Shown piece after piece: positions 1-8,259 of a stretch of 64,000 nt of DNA; position 1 is the first letter of the stretch; every line of letters begins with the position of its first letter. The notes under the pieces were generated by a model. It had not been told where the DNA came from. It did not search any database and saw nothing but the letters and a program-made list of their open reading frames with translations. The position numbers were made by a program, and so were the translations under genes. This stretch comes from Heyndrickxia oleronia (GTDB lineage Bacteria > Bacillota > Bacilli > Bacillales > Bacillaceae_C), in contig NZ_CP065424.1 in the NCBI RefSeq assembly GCF_017809215.1, forward strand, positions 1,582,001 through 1,646,000, written 5' to 3'.

Positions 1-73
1 CAATGAAAAAGTTTATAATTCCCCTGAAAAATACTTTAATGCTTAAAAGCGTTTAAGTATTAAAACTTTTATC

Positions 74-102
74 GTGACATTTTATTAACAATAGATTATA
101 AT
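74..102 (+). promoter_or_regulatory. candidate sigma-A promoter upstream of aroA
   Basis: A GTGACA -35 box (74-79), a 17-base spacer and a perfect TATAAT -10 box (97-102) are visible. If it drives aroA, the leader would be about 340 bases and would run through the repeat copy at 241-403. It could instead serve an unrecognised short RNA; a weak inverted repeat (CCTA..TAGG near 108-122) followed by T-rich sequence lies just downstream. Confidence 0.5.
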
Positions 103-240
103 TAGTCCTAATATTAATAGGATCAGATTATATTTTTTCTTCCTTTTTTAAAATGTATCACAAAGGAGTATAAAATTAAACTGACTTGTCATTTCAAAGA
201 TTTATGGTGTGAACGTTATTGTAAAGAATTTTTTTTGCAA

Positions 241-403
241 GGCTATTTTTGTATCGTTTGTTGCTTTTGAAAAAGCCCTTCAGCAGAGCTTTTACCTAAT
301 AAAGGATAAGTTGGTTCTTATGAAGTTTCAGCATTTTTCTTAAAAGTGGTTAAACATCTTAGTTCAAACCTTACTTAAATAGCAGCAATGCCTGGAAAGA
401 GGC
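241..403 (+). repeat. degenerate copy of the GGCT..AGCC MITE-like repeat
   Basis: Both ends of the dispersed repeat are recognisable: a left end like GGCTRTTTTYGTATMGTTTG with an internal AAAGCCC..GAGCTTTTAC hairpin, then TTCTTATGAAG, and a right end with ACTTAAATAGCAGCAATG followed by GGAAAGAGGC. The flanking octamers TTTTGCAA and TATTACAA match at 6 of 8 positions, as expected for an old insertion with an 8-bp target duplication. It lies in the leader of aroA. The intact reference copy is at 48990-49180. Confidence 0.7.
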
Positions 404-452
404 TATTACAAATGTTCAGATCATCACAATAATTTGGAGAGGATGGTACGTT

Positions 453-1529
453 TTGAGTAATCAAGAGCTTGATCAGTTACGTCAGCAGGTTGAAGATATT
501 AATTTACAATTGTTAGCACTTATTAATGAAAGAGCAAAACTTGTTCAGGATATAGGGAAAGTTAAAGAAGCTAGTGGTGTTAATCGTTATGATCCGGTTC
601 GAGAAAGAATGATGCTCAATGTAATTAAAGAACATAATAATGGACCATTCGAAGACAAGATTGTTGAACATCTTTTTAAAGAGATTTTTAAAGCTGGCTT
701 AGATCTTCAACAGGAAAATCAGCAAAAAGCTCTTCTTGTTTCCCGAAAAAAGAAGCCTGAGGATACCATTATAGAAATTAAGGGCGAGATGATTGGTGAT
801 GGTAGACCACATTTTGTTTTTGGACCTTGTGCAGTTGAGTCTTATGAACAGGTTGCAGAAGTTGCAAAATCAGTCAAGGCTAAAGGGTTAACTTTATTAC
901 GTGGTGGGGCGTATAAACCACGAACTTCCCCTTATGATTTTCAAGGATTGGGCATTGAAGGATTGAAAATATTAAAACAAATAGCAGATGAATATGGCTT
1001 AGCCGTTATTAGTGAAATCGTTACGCCTAATGATATTGAAAAGGCAGTGGATTATTTAGATGTGATTCAAATTGGTGCACGTAACATGCAAAATTTTGAA
1101 TTATTAAAAGCTGCTGGTTCAGTGAAAAAACCCGTTTTATTAAAAAGAGGTTTAGCAGCAACGATTGATGAGTTTATTAATGCAGCTGAATATATAATGT
1201 CACAAGGTAATGGTGAAATTATTCTTTGTGAACGTGGAATTAGAACTTATGAACGTGCAACACGAAATACATTAGATATTACAGCCGTTCCAATTTTGAA
1301 ACAAGAAACCCATTTACCTGTATTTGTAGATGTTACTCATTCAACGGGAAGAAGAGATCTATTATTACCAGCAGCGAAAGCAGCATTAGCAATTGGTGCT
1401 GATGGGGTCATGGCTGAGGTACATCCTGATCCAGCAGTTGCTCTCTCTGATTCAGCCCAACAAATGGACTTAGATCAATTCGAACATTTTTATCGTGAAT
1501 TACAACAATCGCAACCAGTAAGGGTATAA
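453..1529 (+). CDS. aroA: bifunctional chorismate mutase / DAHP synthase AroA(G)
   Basis: This enzyme condenses phosphoenolpyruvate and erythrose-4-phosphate to DAHP, the first step of aromatic amino acid synthesis. The N-terminal ~90 residues are an AroQ-type chorismate mutase, which in Bacillus acts as the allosteric sensor for chorismate and prephenate. The rest is the DAHP synthase barrel, with GPCAVES (residues 124-130) and KPRTSP (155-160). The 358-residue length fits the Bacillus AroA(G) type. The start is TTG at 453, preceded by GGAGAGGA. It is followed by a terminator and then ccpA, the usual Bacillus order. Confidence 0.96.
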   Translation: MSNQELDQLRQQVEDINLQLLALINERAKLVQDIGKVKEASGVNRYDPVRERMMLNVIKEHNNGPFEDKIVEHLFKEIFKAGLDLQQENQQKALLVSRKKKPEDTIIEIKGEMIGDGRPHFVFGPCAVESYEQVAEVAKSVKAKGLTLLRGGAYKPRTSPYDFQGLGIEGLKILKQIADEYGLAVISEIVTPNDIEKAVDYLDVIQIGARNMQNFELLKAAGSVKKPVLLKRGLAATIDEFINAAEYIMSQGNGEIILCERGIRTYERATRNTLDITAVPILKQETHLPVFVDVTHSTGRRDLLLPAAKAALAIGADGVMAEVHPDPAVALSDSAQQMDLDQFEHFYRELQQSQPVRV

Positions 1530-1540
1530 TGACTGTAATA

Positions 1541-1567
1541 ACCTTCTGAAACATTCAGAGGGTTTTT
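1541..1567 (+). terminator. Rho-independent terminator after aroA
   Basis: The stem ACCTTCTGAA / TTCAGAGGGT with a short ACA loop is followed by a T run. Confidence 0.85.
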
Positions 1568-1645
1568 GCTTTTTCTAATTAATGTAGATAATGGATAAAT
1601 ACTTGTGTTTTCTATGTAAAAATCGTGTCAAATTAGTGTTATTCA

Positions 1646-1674
1646 TTGCAGTTAGTAGTTGTCTGTCGTATGAT
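1646..1674 (+). promoter_or_regulatory. sigma-A promoter of ccpA
   Basis: TTGCAG (1646-1651), a 17-base spacer and TATGAT (1669-1674) form a good sigma-A promoter about 107 bases before the ccpA start, after the aroA terminator. Confidence 0.7.
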
Positions 1675-1780
1675 TATATGAGTACATATTTTTTACTTTC
1701 TTTAATTTAAAGTGATTAGAAATGTGATGACTGATAAAAACTAACGATTATATATAGTAGTAATGGAGTGTGAATGTTTT

Positions 1781-2779
1781 ATGAATATTACCATCTATGA
1801 TGTAGCCCGTGAAGCGAATGTTTCAATGGCTACTGTATCTAGGGTAGTGAATGGGAATCCTAATGTGAAGCCAGCAACAAGAAAAAAGGTGAATGAAGTA
1901 ATCGAAAGATTAGGCTATCGTCCCAATGCTGTTGCGCGTGGATTAGCCAGCAAGAAAACAACGACTGTAGGAGTAATTATTCCAGATATCTCTAATATTT
2001 TCTTCGCTGAATTAGCAAGGGGTATTGAGGATATCGCAACAATGTACAAATATAATATCATTTTAAGTAATTCAGATCAGAATAAAGACAAAGAGTTACA
2101 TCTATTGAATACAATGCTTGGAAAGCAAGTTGACGGAATTGTATTTATGGGTGGTAATATTACTGAGGAGCATGTAGCAGAATTCGAACGTTCACCAGTG
2201 CCAATTGTTTTAGCTGGATCGATAGAGCCATTTAATAAAATACCTTCTGTAAATATTAATTATCGTCAAGCAACATATGATGTAGTAACGGAATTTATTG
2301 AAAAAGGACATAAGCATATTGCCTTTGTAGTAGGTCCATTACACAATCAAATTAATAAAGAACAAAAGCTTGAAGGATACAAAGAAGCACTTGAAAAAGC
2401 GGGAATTCCATTTAATGAGGAGTATGTAATTGAAGGAGACTACACCTATGATTCAGGAATTGAAGCATGGGAGAAGCTAAGTTCTCTTCCTGATCGACCT
2501 ACTGCTGTTTTTGTAGGCAATGATGAAATGGCAATTGGTGTAATACATGGTGCACAAGATAATGGATTGCAAATTCCTAATGATGTAGAAGTGATTACAT
2601 CTGATAATACACGTTTGGCATTAATGGTTCGTCCACAGCTTACCTCTGTCGTCCAGCCATTATATGATATTGGTGCGGTGGCCATGCGTCTGTTGACTAA
2701 ATATATGAATAAAGAAAAGGTATCCGAAAATATTGTAATACTACCTCATAGAATTGAACATAGAAGTTCAACAAAATAA
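1781..2779 (+). CDS. ccpA: catabolite control protein A
   Basis: CcpA is the LacI/GalR-family master regulator of carbon catabolite repression in Bacillus. It binds cre sites with HPr-Ser-P as corepressor, repressing many genes and activating ackA and pta. The N-terminal LacI helix-turn-helix is clear ([20 protein letters not shown]), followed by a periplasmic-binding-protein-like sensor core. I chose the ATG at 1781, which gives [11 protein letters not shown] as in known CcpA, rather than an ATG six codons upstream; predicted length is 332 residues. It has its own promoter, and a cre-like site sits before ackA in this window. Confidence 0.97.
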   Translation: MNITIYDVAREANVSMATVSRVVNGNPNVKPATRKKVNEVIERLGYRPNAVARGLASKKTTTVGVIIPDISNIFFAELARGIEDIATMYKYNIILSNSDQNKDKELHLLNTMLGKQVDGIVFMGGNITEEHVAEFERSPVPIVLAGSIEPFNKIPSVNINYRQATYDVVTEFIEKGHKHIAFVVGPLHNQINKEQKLEGYKEALEKAGIPFNEEYVIEGDYTYDSGIEAWEKLSSLPDRPTAVFVGNDEMAIGVIHGAQDNGLQIPNDVEVITSDNTRLALMVRPQLTSVVQPLYDIGAVAMRLLTKYMNKEKVSENIVILPHRIEHRSSTK

Positions 2780-2786
2780 ATAATAA

Positions 2787-2816
2787 ATGCCTTTTGATTA
2801 TTATCGGAAGGCATAT
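2787..2816 (+). terminator. weak hairpin after ccpA
   Basis: TGCCTT and AAGGCA arms flank a loop of about 14 bases. The following sequence is AT-rich but has no clean T run, so termination is uncertain. Confidence 0.4.
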
Positions 2817-2946
2817 ATTATTTCAGACATAGTAGAAAAATATTAGCAGCTTTTTCTATTGTGAATTGATACCTCTATTTATTTCTGATACTCTTTATAT
2901 AGTAAGGTAAGAGTTTCGTTATGAAGTCAAAAGGATGTGACAGAGT

Positions 2947-3495
2947 TTGAAAGAGAAAAAGAAAAGTGAATTATTTTCATGGATAAAATCAATATTACTT
3001 GCGGTAGTGATTGTGCTTGTTTGTCGATATTTTGTTTTCACTCCATCTGTTGTTGTAGGAGAATCAATGATGCCTAATTTACAGGATGGAAACCGAATTA
3101 TCGTAAGTAAGCTAAGTGATATTAAACGTTTTGATGAAATTGTCTTTCATGCACCAGATGCTGATGAACATTACGTAAAAAGAGTTATAGGTTTACCAGG
3201 TGACTCTATTGAAATGAAAGATGATGTTCTATATATAAATGGAAAAGCATACAAAGAACCTTATTTGAAAGAAAATCGTAAAGATCTACTACCTATGCAA
3301 CAATTAACTGAAGACTTTACTTTAAAGGAAAAAACCGGTAAAAGTAAAGTTCCAAAGGGATATTTATTTGTTCTTGGGGATAATCGCTTAGTAAGTAAAG
3401 ATAGCCGATATTTCGGTGTCATTCCAATGGATTCTGTCATAGGAAAGGTGAAAATTCGCTTTTGGCCATTAAATGAGTTTGATTATTTTAAATAA
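2947..3495 (+). CDS. sip: type I signal peptidase
   Basis: This membrane-anchored serine protease cleaves signal peptides of exported preproteins. One N-terminal membrane segment (about residues 12-32) precedes the catalytic Ser in GESMMP (Ser40) and the catalytic Lys in YVKRVIGLPGD (Lys78); the C-terminal GDNR..SKDSR motif is present. The 182-residue length is typical of SipS/T-type enzymes. The start is TTG at 2947, with an AAAGGATG-type ribosome site slightly far upstream. I cannot say which sip paralog it is. It stands alone between ccpA and the convergent acuC. Confidence 0.93.
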   Translation: MKEKKKSELFSWIKSILLAVVIVLVCRYFVFTPSVVVGESMMPNLQDGNRIIVSKLSDIKRFDEIVFHAPDADEHYVKRVIGLPGDSIEMKDDVLYINGKAYKEPYLKENRKDLLPMQQLTEDFTLKEKTGKSKVPKGYLFVLGDNRLVSKDSRYFGVIPMDSVIGKVKIRFWPLNEFDYFK

Positions 3496-3504
3496 GTTTT
3501 AAAG

Positions 3505-3560
3505 AGAGAAGGGCTGTCTACAATTGTGTTCATACACTAATGAGACAACCCTTTTTTTTA
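3505..3560. terminator. terminator between sip and acuC (convergent)
   Basis: GGGCTGTCT pairs with AGACAACCC apart from one mismatch, with T-rich sequence after it on the plus strand. It separates the convergent sip and acuC genes. Confidence 0.7.
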
Positions 3561-3569
3561 TAGTCATTA

Positions 3570-4733
3570 TTAACGAGACGTTTGCTGTCTAATAAAATGT
3601 AGTAATCGTTCCACAGTTTGTTTGTTTTTTTCAGTAATTTCTGGTTTTCTTGGTATAGGTTTGTACATATTTTCGGGATCTTCCCATGCGGTTGCTAATG
3701 GTATTGGTGCTTTTGCTTTCCACTTATTGACCCATGAAGTTGGAAGTTCACCTTTTACATCTGGATAATTGTTCATTTCTAGCCAAATAAGTGACCATGC
3801 TCTAGGAACAACTCTCCAAATATCATATCCACCTCCACCAACAGCAATCCATCTTCCATCACAATATTGATGAGCAAGTTGGTGTGCAAGCTTTGGAATT
3901 TTCTTATATATATTAATAGAAGCAGATAAATGGGTAAGTGGGTCATAGTAGTGTGAGTCTGCACCATTTTGAGTAAGAATAACATCGGGTTTAAAATAGG
4001 CAGCAACTTCCCTCAAAGCTGTTTCGTAACAGTAGAGCCAAGATTCATCTTCAGTAAAGGCATCCACTGGTATATTGAATGAATATCCATAACCCTTACC
4101 ACTGCCCCATTCGTTGACATTACCTGTCCCGGGAAATAAATATCTTCCGGTTTCATGAATTGAGAATGTACAGACTGATTCATCATCGTAAAATGACCAT
4201 TGAACTCCGTCCCCATGATGGGCATCAGTATCAATATATAGGACTCTAGCATTATACTTTTCTTGTAAATATTTGATAGCTACTGAACTATCATTGTAAA
4301 CACAAAATCCGGAAGCTTTCCCCCTGAATCCATGATGTAATCCTCCACCTAGATGTACAGCATGTCGGCTTTGTCCTGTCATTACTTGATCCACAGCCGT
4401 CAATGTACCACCAACAAGTAGGGCACTTGCTTCATGCATTCCAGAAAAAATGGGTGTGTCCTCTGTACCTAATCCATAATTTTCTGCAGTTTCTTCTGAT
4501 AAACGTCCATTTCCCGCACTTTTCACCGCTTCTATGTAGGATGAATCATGTATTAAGCAAAGCTCTTCATCAGTTGCCATTCTAGGAGGTATGATATCTT
4601 CATTTGTTATAGCATTGAGTTCTTTTAATAAATCTAATGTTAATGTCAATCGGAATTGATTAAATGGATGGTCCTTTGAAAAACGATAAGAAAGAAGTTC
4701 ATCTGAGTAAATAAAAACCGCGTCTTTTGTCAT
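3570..4733 (-). CDS. acuC: acetoin utilization protein AcuC, class I-type protein deacetylase
   Basis: AcuC belongs to the histone-deacetylase-like fold and in B. subtilis deacetylates and so reactivates acetyl-CoA synthetase AcsA. The zinc-site motif DTDAHHGDGVQ and downstream QNGADSH and GGGGYD motifs are present. I chose the ATG at 4733, whose ATGA overlaps the acuB stop; this gives MTKDAVFIYS, in line with known AcuC starts, and 387 residues. The overlap implies translational coupling in an acuA-acuB-acuC operon divergent from acsA. Confidence 0.95.
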   Translation of the reverse strand: MTKDAVFIYSDELLSYRFSKDHPFNQFRLTLTLDLLKELNAITNEDIIPPRMATDEELCLIHDSSYIEAVKSAGNGRLSEETAENYGLGTEDTPIFSGMHEASALLVGGTLTAVDQVMTGQSRHAVHLGGGLHHGFRGKASGFCVYNDSSVAIKYLQEKYNARVLYIDTDAHHGDGVQWSFYDDESVCTFSIHETGRYLFPGTGNVNEWGSGKGYGYSFNIPVDAFTEDESWLYCYETALREVAAYFKPDVILTQNGADSHYYDPLTHLSASINIYKKIPKLAHQLAHQYCDGRWIAVGGGGYDIWRVVPRAWSLIWLEMNNYPDVKGELPTSWVNKWKAKAPIPLATAWEDPENMYKPIPRKPEITEKNKQTVERLLHFIRQQTSR

Positions 4734-5380
4734 AATGACATTCCAGGCATATTTGGCCATAATACTTGGTAGCCATTTTTTTTAAGATGCTCAATTACAA
4801 TGATTGGGTTCATTGTTTGAATTCGAAAAACTAGTATTTTATGGTTTGGATCTTTCTTATCGGGATATACGAGCACGCTATGAACATTAACATGATATTG
4901 ATTGAATATGCCTGTGACTTCGTGTAAAACTCCAGTACGGTTCCGCACTTTAATTTCAATTTGTGAGCCAGGTTGATTGGCTCCAGTTAATTCAACCATG
5001 GTTCGGAGGATGTCAGTACCAGTGATAATACCAACTACCTTTTTATTTACGACAATAGGTAAACAACCAATTCGATGTTCATATAAGATACCAGCCACTT
5101 CTTCGACAAAGTCTAAAGGATGACCGGTAATTACGTTTGGATTCATTATTTGCTCAAGAGGGATTGTCAATTCTTTTTCCAACCGCTTCTTTTCGAATAG
5201 GGGGGATGGAGTTGCATCCTTAATATCACGTTCTGTCACCAAACCTAATAAATGCTGTTCGCTGTCAACGATAGGAATATGACGGATTTTTTTTTCCCTC
5301 ATAATCAATAAAGCAGAGTGAATCGTATCTTCAGGCTGTAATGTAATAACATCTGTTTTCATTATTTCCTCAATGATCAT
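4730..5380 (-). CDS. acuB: AcuB, CBS-domain and ACT-like protein
   Basis: Two N-terminal CBS domains (about residues 1-135; VIGHR-like metabolite-sensing repeats containing HIPIVDSE and GCLPIV) are followed by an ACT-like domain starting near QIEIKVRNRTGVLHEV. The biochemical role is not firmly known; it may sense adenine nucleotides for the Acu system. I prefer the second ATG (5380, MIIEEIMKTDV), nine or ten bases after AAGGAG, over the ATG at 5389, which lies only four bases after that site. It is translationally coupled to acuC. Confidence 0.93.
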   Translation of the reverse strand: MIIEEIMKTDVITLQPEDTIHSALLIMREKKIRHIPIVDSEQHLLGLVTERDIKDATPSPLFEKKRLEKELTIPLEQIMNPNVITGHPLDFVEEVAGILYEHRIGCLPIVVNKKVVGIITGTDILRTMVELTGANQPGSQIEIKVRNRTGVLHEVTGIFNQYHVNVHSVLVYPDKKDPNHKILVFRIQTMNPIIVIEHLKKNGYQVLWPNMPGMSL

Positions 5381-5409
5381 GCCATTCAACTCCTTGTTTA
5401 AGTCATTGA

Positions 5410-6042
5410 CTAATACATAAATCGATTCATGAACCGTAATTGATCAAATTTTTGAACCGATTCATAATCTACTCTTTTTCCGATTCTGACCATTAAACAG
5501 TTGGCAGGATGAGAGCTAATTTCAGGGTCATCCGTTGCAAACCATTCTAGCCCGCCTGCTCCCATCATTTTTTCCATCACCTTTCGATACTCCCAGACAT
5601 TTAGTCCGGTTCCTTTTAAATCCCAGTGCCAATAATATTCAGTCGTAATGGTAATATAATCTTCCATTGCATCATCCATCATTGACACCCTTAACAAGCT
5701 TTTTCCAACAGAGCAACCTCTAAATTCTGGTATTACCTCAATTGCCCCTAGTTCTATTAAATTTTCCATTTTTCCTTGCGACCATCTCTCGAGTGGATCG
5801 GGGTATAGATATGTTACATAGCCAACAATGGTATTAAATTGTCTAGCAATGATAATTCTACCTTCTGGTAAATTAGCGATTTCAATTAGAGCTTTATGCT
5901 GTTGATTGGGAGGACGAAAAGCAACTAAATCTTGATGAAATTCATAACCAGCTAATTGTTCTGAAGAAATTGGACCTTCTATAATTAGACTGCCTTTTGT
6001 AGTCTTTAATTCCATCGCATTATATGTTTTTTTATGTTCCAT
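5410..6042 (-). CDS. acuA: AcuA, GNAT protein acetyltransferase acting on AcsA
   Basis: AcuA acetylates a conserved lysine of acetyl-CoA synthetase and inactivates it. The GNAT core is visible around GAIEVIPEFRGCSVGKSLLRVSM, which contains the R/Q-x-x-G-x-G/A acetyl-CoA loop. Length is 210 residues. AGGAGGTG stands seven bases before the ATG. It is the first gene of the acuABC operon and is divergent from its target acsA across a 267-base AT-rich gap. I saw no convincing cre site in that gap. Confidence 0.95.
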   Translation of the reverse strand: MEHKKTYNAMELKTTKGSLIIEGPISSEQLAGYEFHQDLVAFRPPNQQHKALIEIANLPEGRIIIARQFNTIVGYVTYLYPDPLERWSQGKMENLIELGAIEVIPEFRGCSVGKSLLRVSMMDDAMEDYITITTEYYWHWDLKGTGLNVWEYRKVMEKMMGAGGLEWFATDDPEISSHPANCLMVRIGKRVDYESVQKFDQLRFMNRFMY

Positions 6043-6309
6043 AGTAACACCTCCTATTTTAGCATTTTTATTTAATATACTAAATTTTCATAACAGGATT
6101 TCGTACTTATTATACATGATAAGATGAGTATCTTAAGAGTAAACTTATGAATGTTTTTAAAATTTTTTAAAAGGTATAGAAATGATGCCATTCATTTAAA
6201 TTTTAATTTTTTTCGAAAATACTCTTCTTTAATAAATTTAAATTTTTTGTGAAATATTTTATTTTATACTATAATAATAGTGTGAATTTTTTAAAAAGGG
6301 GGATTTGTA

Positions 6310-8028
6310 ATGAAATTAGTAACGCTGCCATCTGTAAAAGGTGATTATAATCTTAAAAGCTATGAAGATATGTATACTAGTTTTGACTGGAAGGACGTAG
6401 AACGAGAGTTCTCATGGTCCGAAACAGGTAAAGTGAATATGGCGTATGAAGCGATAGATCGTCATGCAAATACCTTTCGCAAAAATAAAGTAGCCCTATA
6501 TTATCGGGATGAAACTAGAAATGAAAAATACACTTTTAAAGAAATGAAAGATCTTTCTAATAAAGCAGGAAATGTTTTTAAAGCATATGGAAATGTTGAA
6601 AAAGGGGATCGGGTCTTTATTTTTATGCCTAGATCTCCAGAGTTATATATAGCCACCCTTGGAGCGATTAAATTAGGTGCCATCGTTGGTCCACTTTTCG
6701 AAGCATTTATGGAGGGTGCGGTAAAAGACCGCTTAGAGGACAGTGAAGCTAAGGTTTTAGTAACAACACCTGAATTGTTAAAACGTGTACCTGTAGATCA
6801 ATTACCTGCTCTTAAAACAATATTTATTGTCGGTTCAGATATTGAAGAAGATGATAAATATCTTGATTTTTTAAAGTATGTTAAAACTGCATCAAAAGAT
6901 TTAGAAATTGAATGGGTGGATCGTACTGATGGCTTAATTCTACACTATACATCTGGTTCAACTGGAAAGCCAAAGGGTGTGCTCCATGTTCATAATGCGA
7001 TGATTCAACAGTATCAAACGGCAAAATGGGTACTAGATTTACAAGAAGAGGATATTTATTGGTGTACAGCTGATCCTGGCTGGGTTACCGGTACTTCCTA
7101 TGGAATCTTCGGTCCATGGTTAACAGGAACTTCAAATGTTATTGTTGGCGGACGTTTTAAGCCAGAGGATTGGTATAAAACAATTGAAGACTTTAGCGTA
7201 ACTGTATGGTACAGTGCGCCAACCGCATTTCGTATGTTAATGGGAGCTGGGGATGAAATTATTAAGAAATTTGATTTAAGTTGCCTTAGACATGTTTTAA
7301 GTGTGGGTGAGCCGTTAAATCCTGAAGTAATCCGTTGGGGGATGAAGGTATTTAATAAACGTATCCACGATACATGGTGGATGACAGAAACAGGTGCACA
7401 TTTAATTTGTAATTATCCTTGTATGGAAATTAAACCTGGATCGATGGGTAAACCAATTCCGGGTGTGGAAGCAGCGATTATTGATGATCAAGGAAATGAA
7501 CTGCCTCCGAATAGAATGGGGAATTTAGCAATCAAAAAAGGTTGGCCATCAATGATGCACACAATTTGGAATAACCAAGCAAAATATGATTCATATTTTT
7601 TCCCGTCAGGATGGTATGTTTCAGGGGATTCAGCCTATATGGATGAAGATGGATATTTCTGGTTCCAAGGAAGAGTGGACGATGTAATTATGACCTCTGG
7701 GGAACGTGTGGGCCCATTTGAGGTAGAGAGCAAATTATTAGAACATCCAGCGGTCGCTGAGGCAGGAGTTATTGGGAAACCAGATCCAGTTCGTGGGGAA
7801 ATTATTAAAGCATTTGTTGCTTTATTAGAGGGATATGAAGAATCAGATGAACTAAAAGGGGAAATTCGTCAATTTGTGAAAACAGGTTTAGCAGCTCATG
7901 CAGCTCCTAGGGAAATTGAATTTCGAGATAAACTTCCGAAAACAAGAAGTGGAAAAATCATGCGTAGAGTCCTTAAAGCATGGGAGTTAGATCTTCCTAC
8001 TGGGGATTTATCTACGATGGAGGACTAA
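6310..8028 (+). CDS. acsA: acetyl-CoA synthetase
   Basis: AcsA converts acetate, ATP and CoA to acetyl-CoA through acetyl-AMP. The ANL adenylation motif YTSGSTGKPKG, the core WWMTETG and the C-terminal catalytic PKTRSGKIMRR are present. The lysine in SGK is residue 549 of 572, the expected site of AcuA acetylation and AcuC deacetylation. AGGGGG precedes the ATG. Divergence from acuABC matches B. subtilis. A degraded repeat copy follows the gene. Confidence 0.97.
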   Translation: MKLVTLPSVKGDYNLKSYEDMYTSFDWKDVEREFSWSETGKVNMAYEAIDRHANTFRKNKVALYYRDETRNEKYTFKEMKDLSNKAGNVFKAYGNVEKGDRVFIFMPRSPELYIATLGAIKLGAIVGPLFEAFMEGAVKDRLEDSEAKVLVTTPELLKRVPVDQLPALKTIFIVGSDIEEDDKYLDFLKYVKTASKDLEIEWVDRTDGLILHYTSGSTGKPKGVLHVHNAMIQQYQTAKWVLDLQEEDIYWCTADPGWVTGTSYGIFGPWLTGTSNVIVGGRFKPEDWYKTIEDFSVTVWYSAPTAFRMLMGAGDEIIKKFDLSCLRHVLSVGEPLNPEVIRWGMKVFNKRIHDTWWMTETGAHLICNYPCMEIKPGSMGKPIPGVEAAIIDDQGNELPPNRMGNLAIKKGWPSMMHTIWNNQAKYDSYFFPSGWYVSGDSAYMDEDGYFWFQGRVDDVIMTSGERVGPFEVESKLLEHPAVAEAGVIGKPDPVRGEIIKAFVALLEGYEESDELKGEIRQFVKTGLAAHAAPREIEFRDKLPKTRSGKIMRRVLKAWELDLPTGDLSTMED

Positions 8029-8040
8029 ATAAAGGAAATT

Positions 8041-8102
8041 TTCAGCAGATGGTTATTCGTTAGTACTTACTTAAAAAGCAACTTTCATTGAGCAAAGAGC
8101 CT
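8041..8102 (+). repeat. degraded right-end copy of the MITE-like repeat
   Basis: The segment resembles the right half of the dispersed repeat: TTACTTAAAAAGCAAC, then CATTGAGCAAAGAGCC. An inverted AAGGCTCTT lies about 40 bases downstream (near 8132-8140), possibly the end of a second remnant. The match is partial, so this call is less certain than the others. Confidence 0.5.
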
Positions 8103-8213
8103 AAATGTAATAAGGTTTGGCTTAGCAGTAGGTAAGAGCAAGGCTCTTAATTAGAACTGACAAGATGACTTTACTTTGTAATCAATATTAAATATTATTG
8201 CTTTGAAGTAAAC

Positions 8214-8245
8214 AAAAAGCCCGCATCGATGATGCGGGCTTTTTA
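8214..8245. terminator. bidirectional terminator between acsA and the PBP gene
   Basis: A perfect stem (AAAAAGCCCGCATC / GATGCGGGCTTTT) with a GAT loop has A and T runs on either side, suiting termination from both convergent genes. Confidence 0.92.
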
Positions 8246-8259
8246 AAGTCATTGAATGA

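Noticed and set aside
6043..6309. CodY box or cre in the acuA-acsA gap
   Set aside because: The best CodY-like stretch (TTTTTTTCGAAAATA) has about five mismatches, and no cre core is present.
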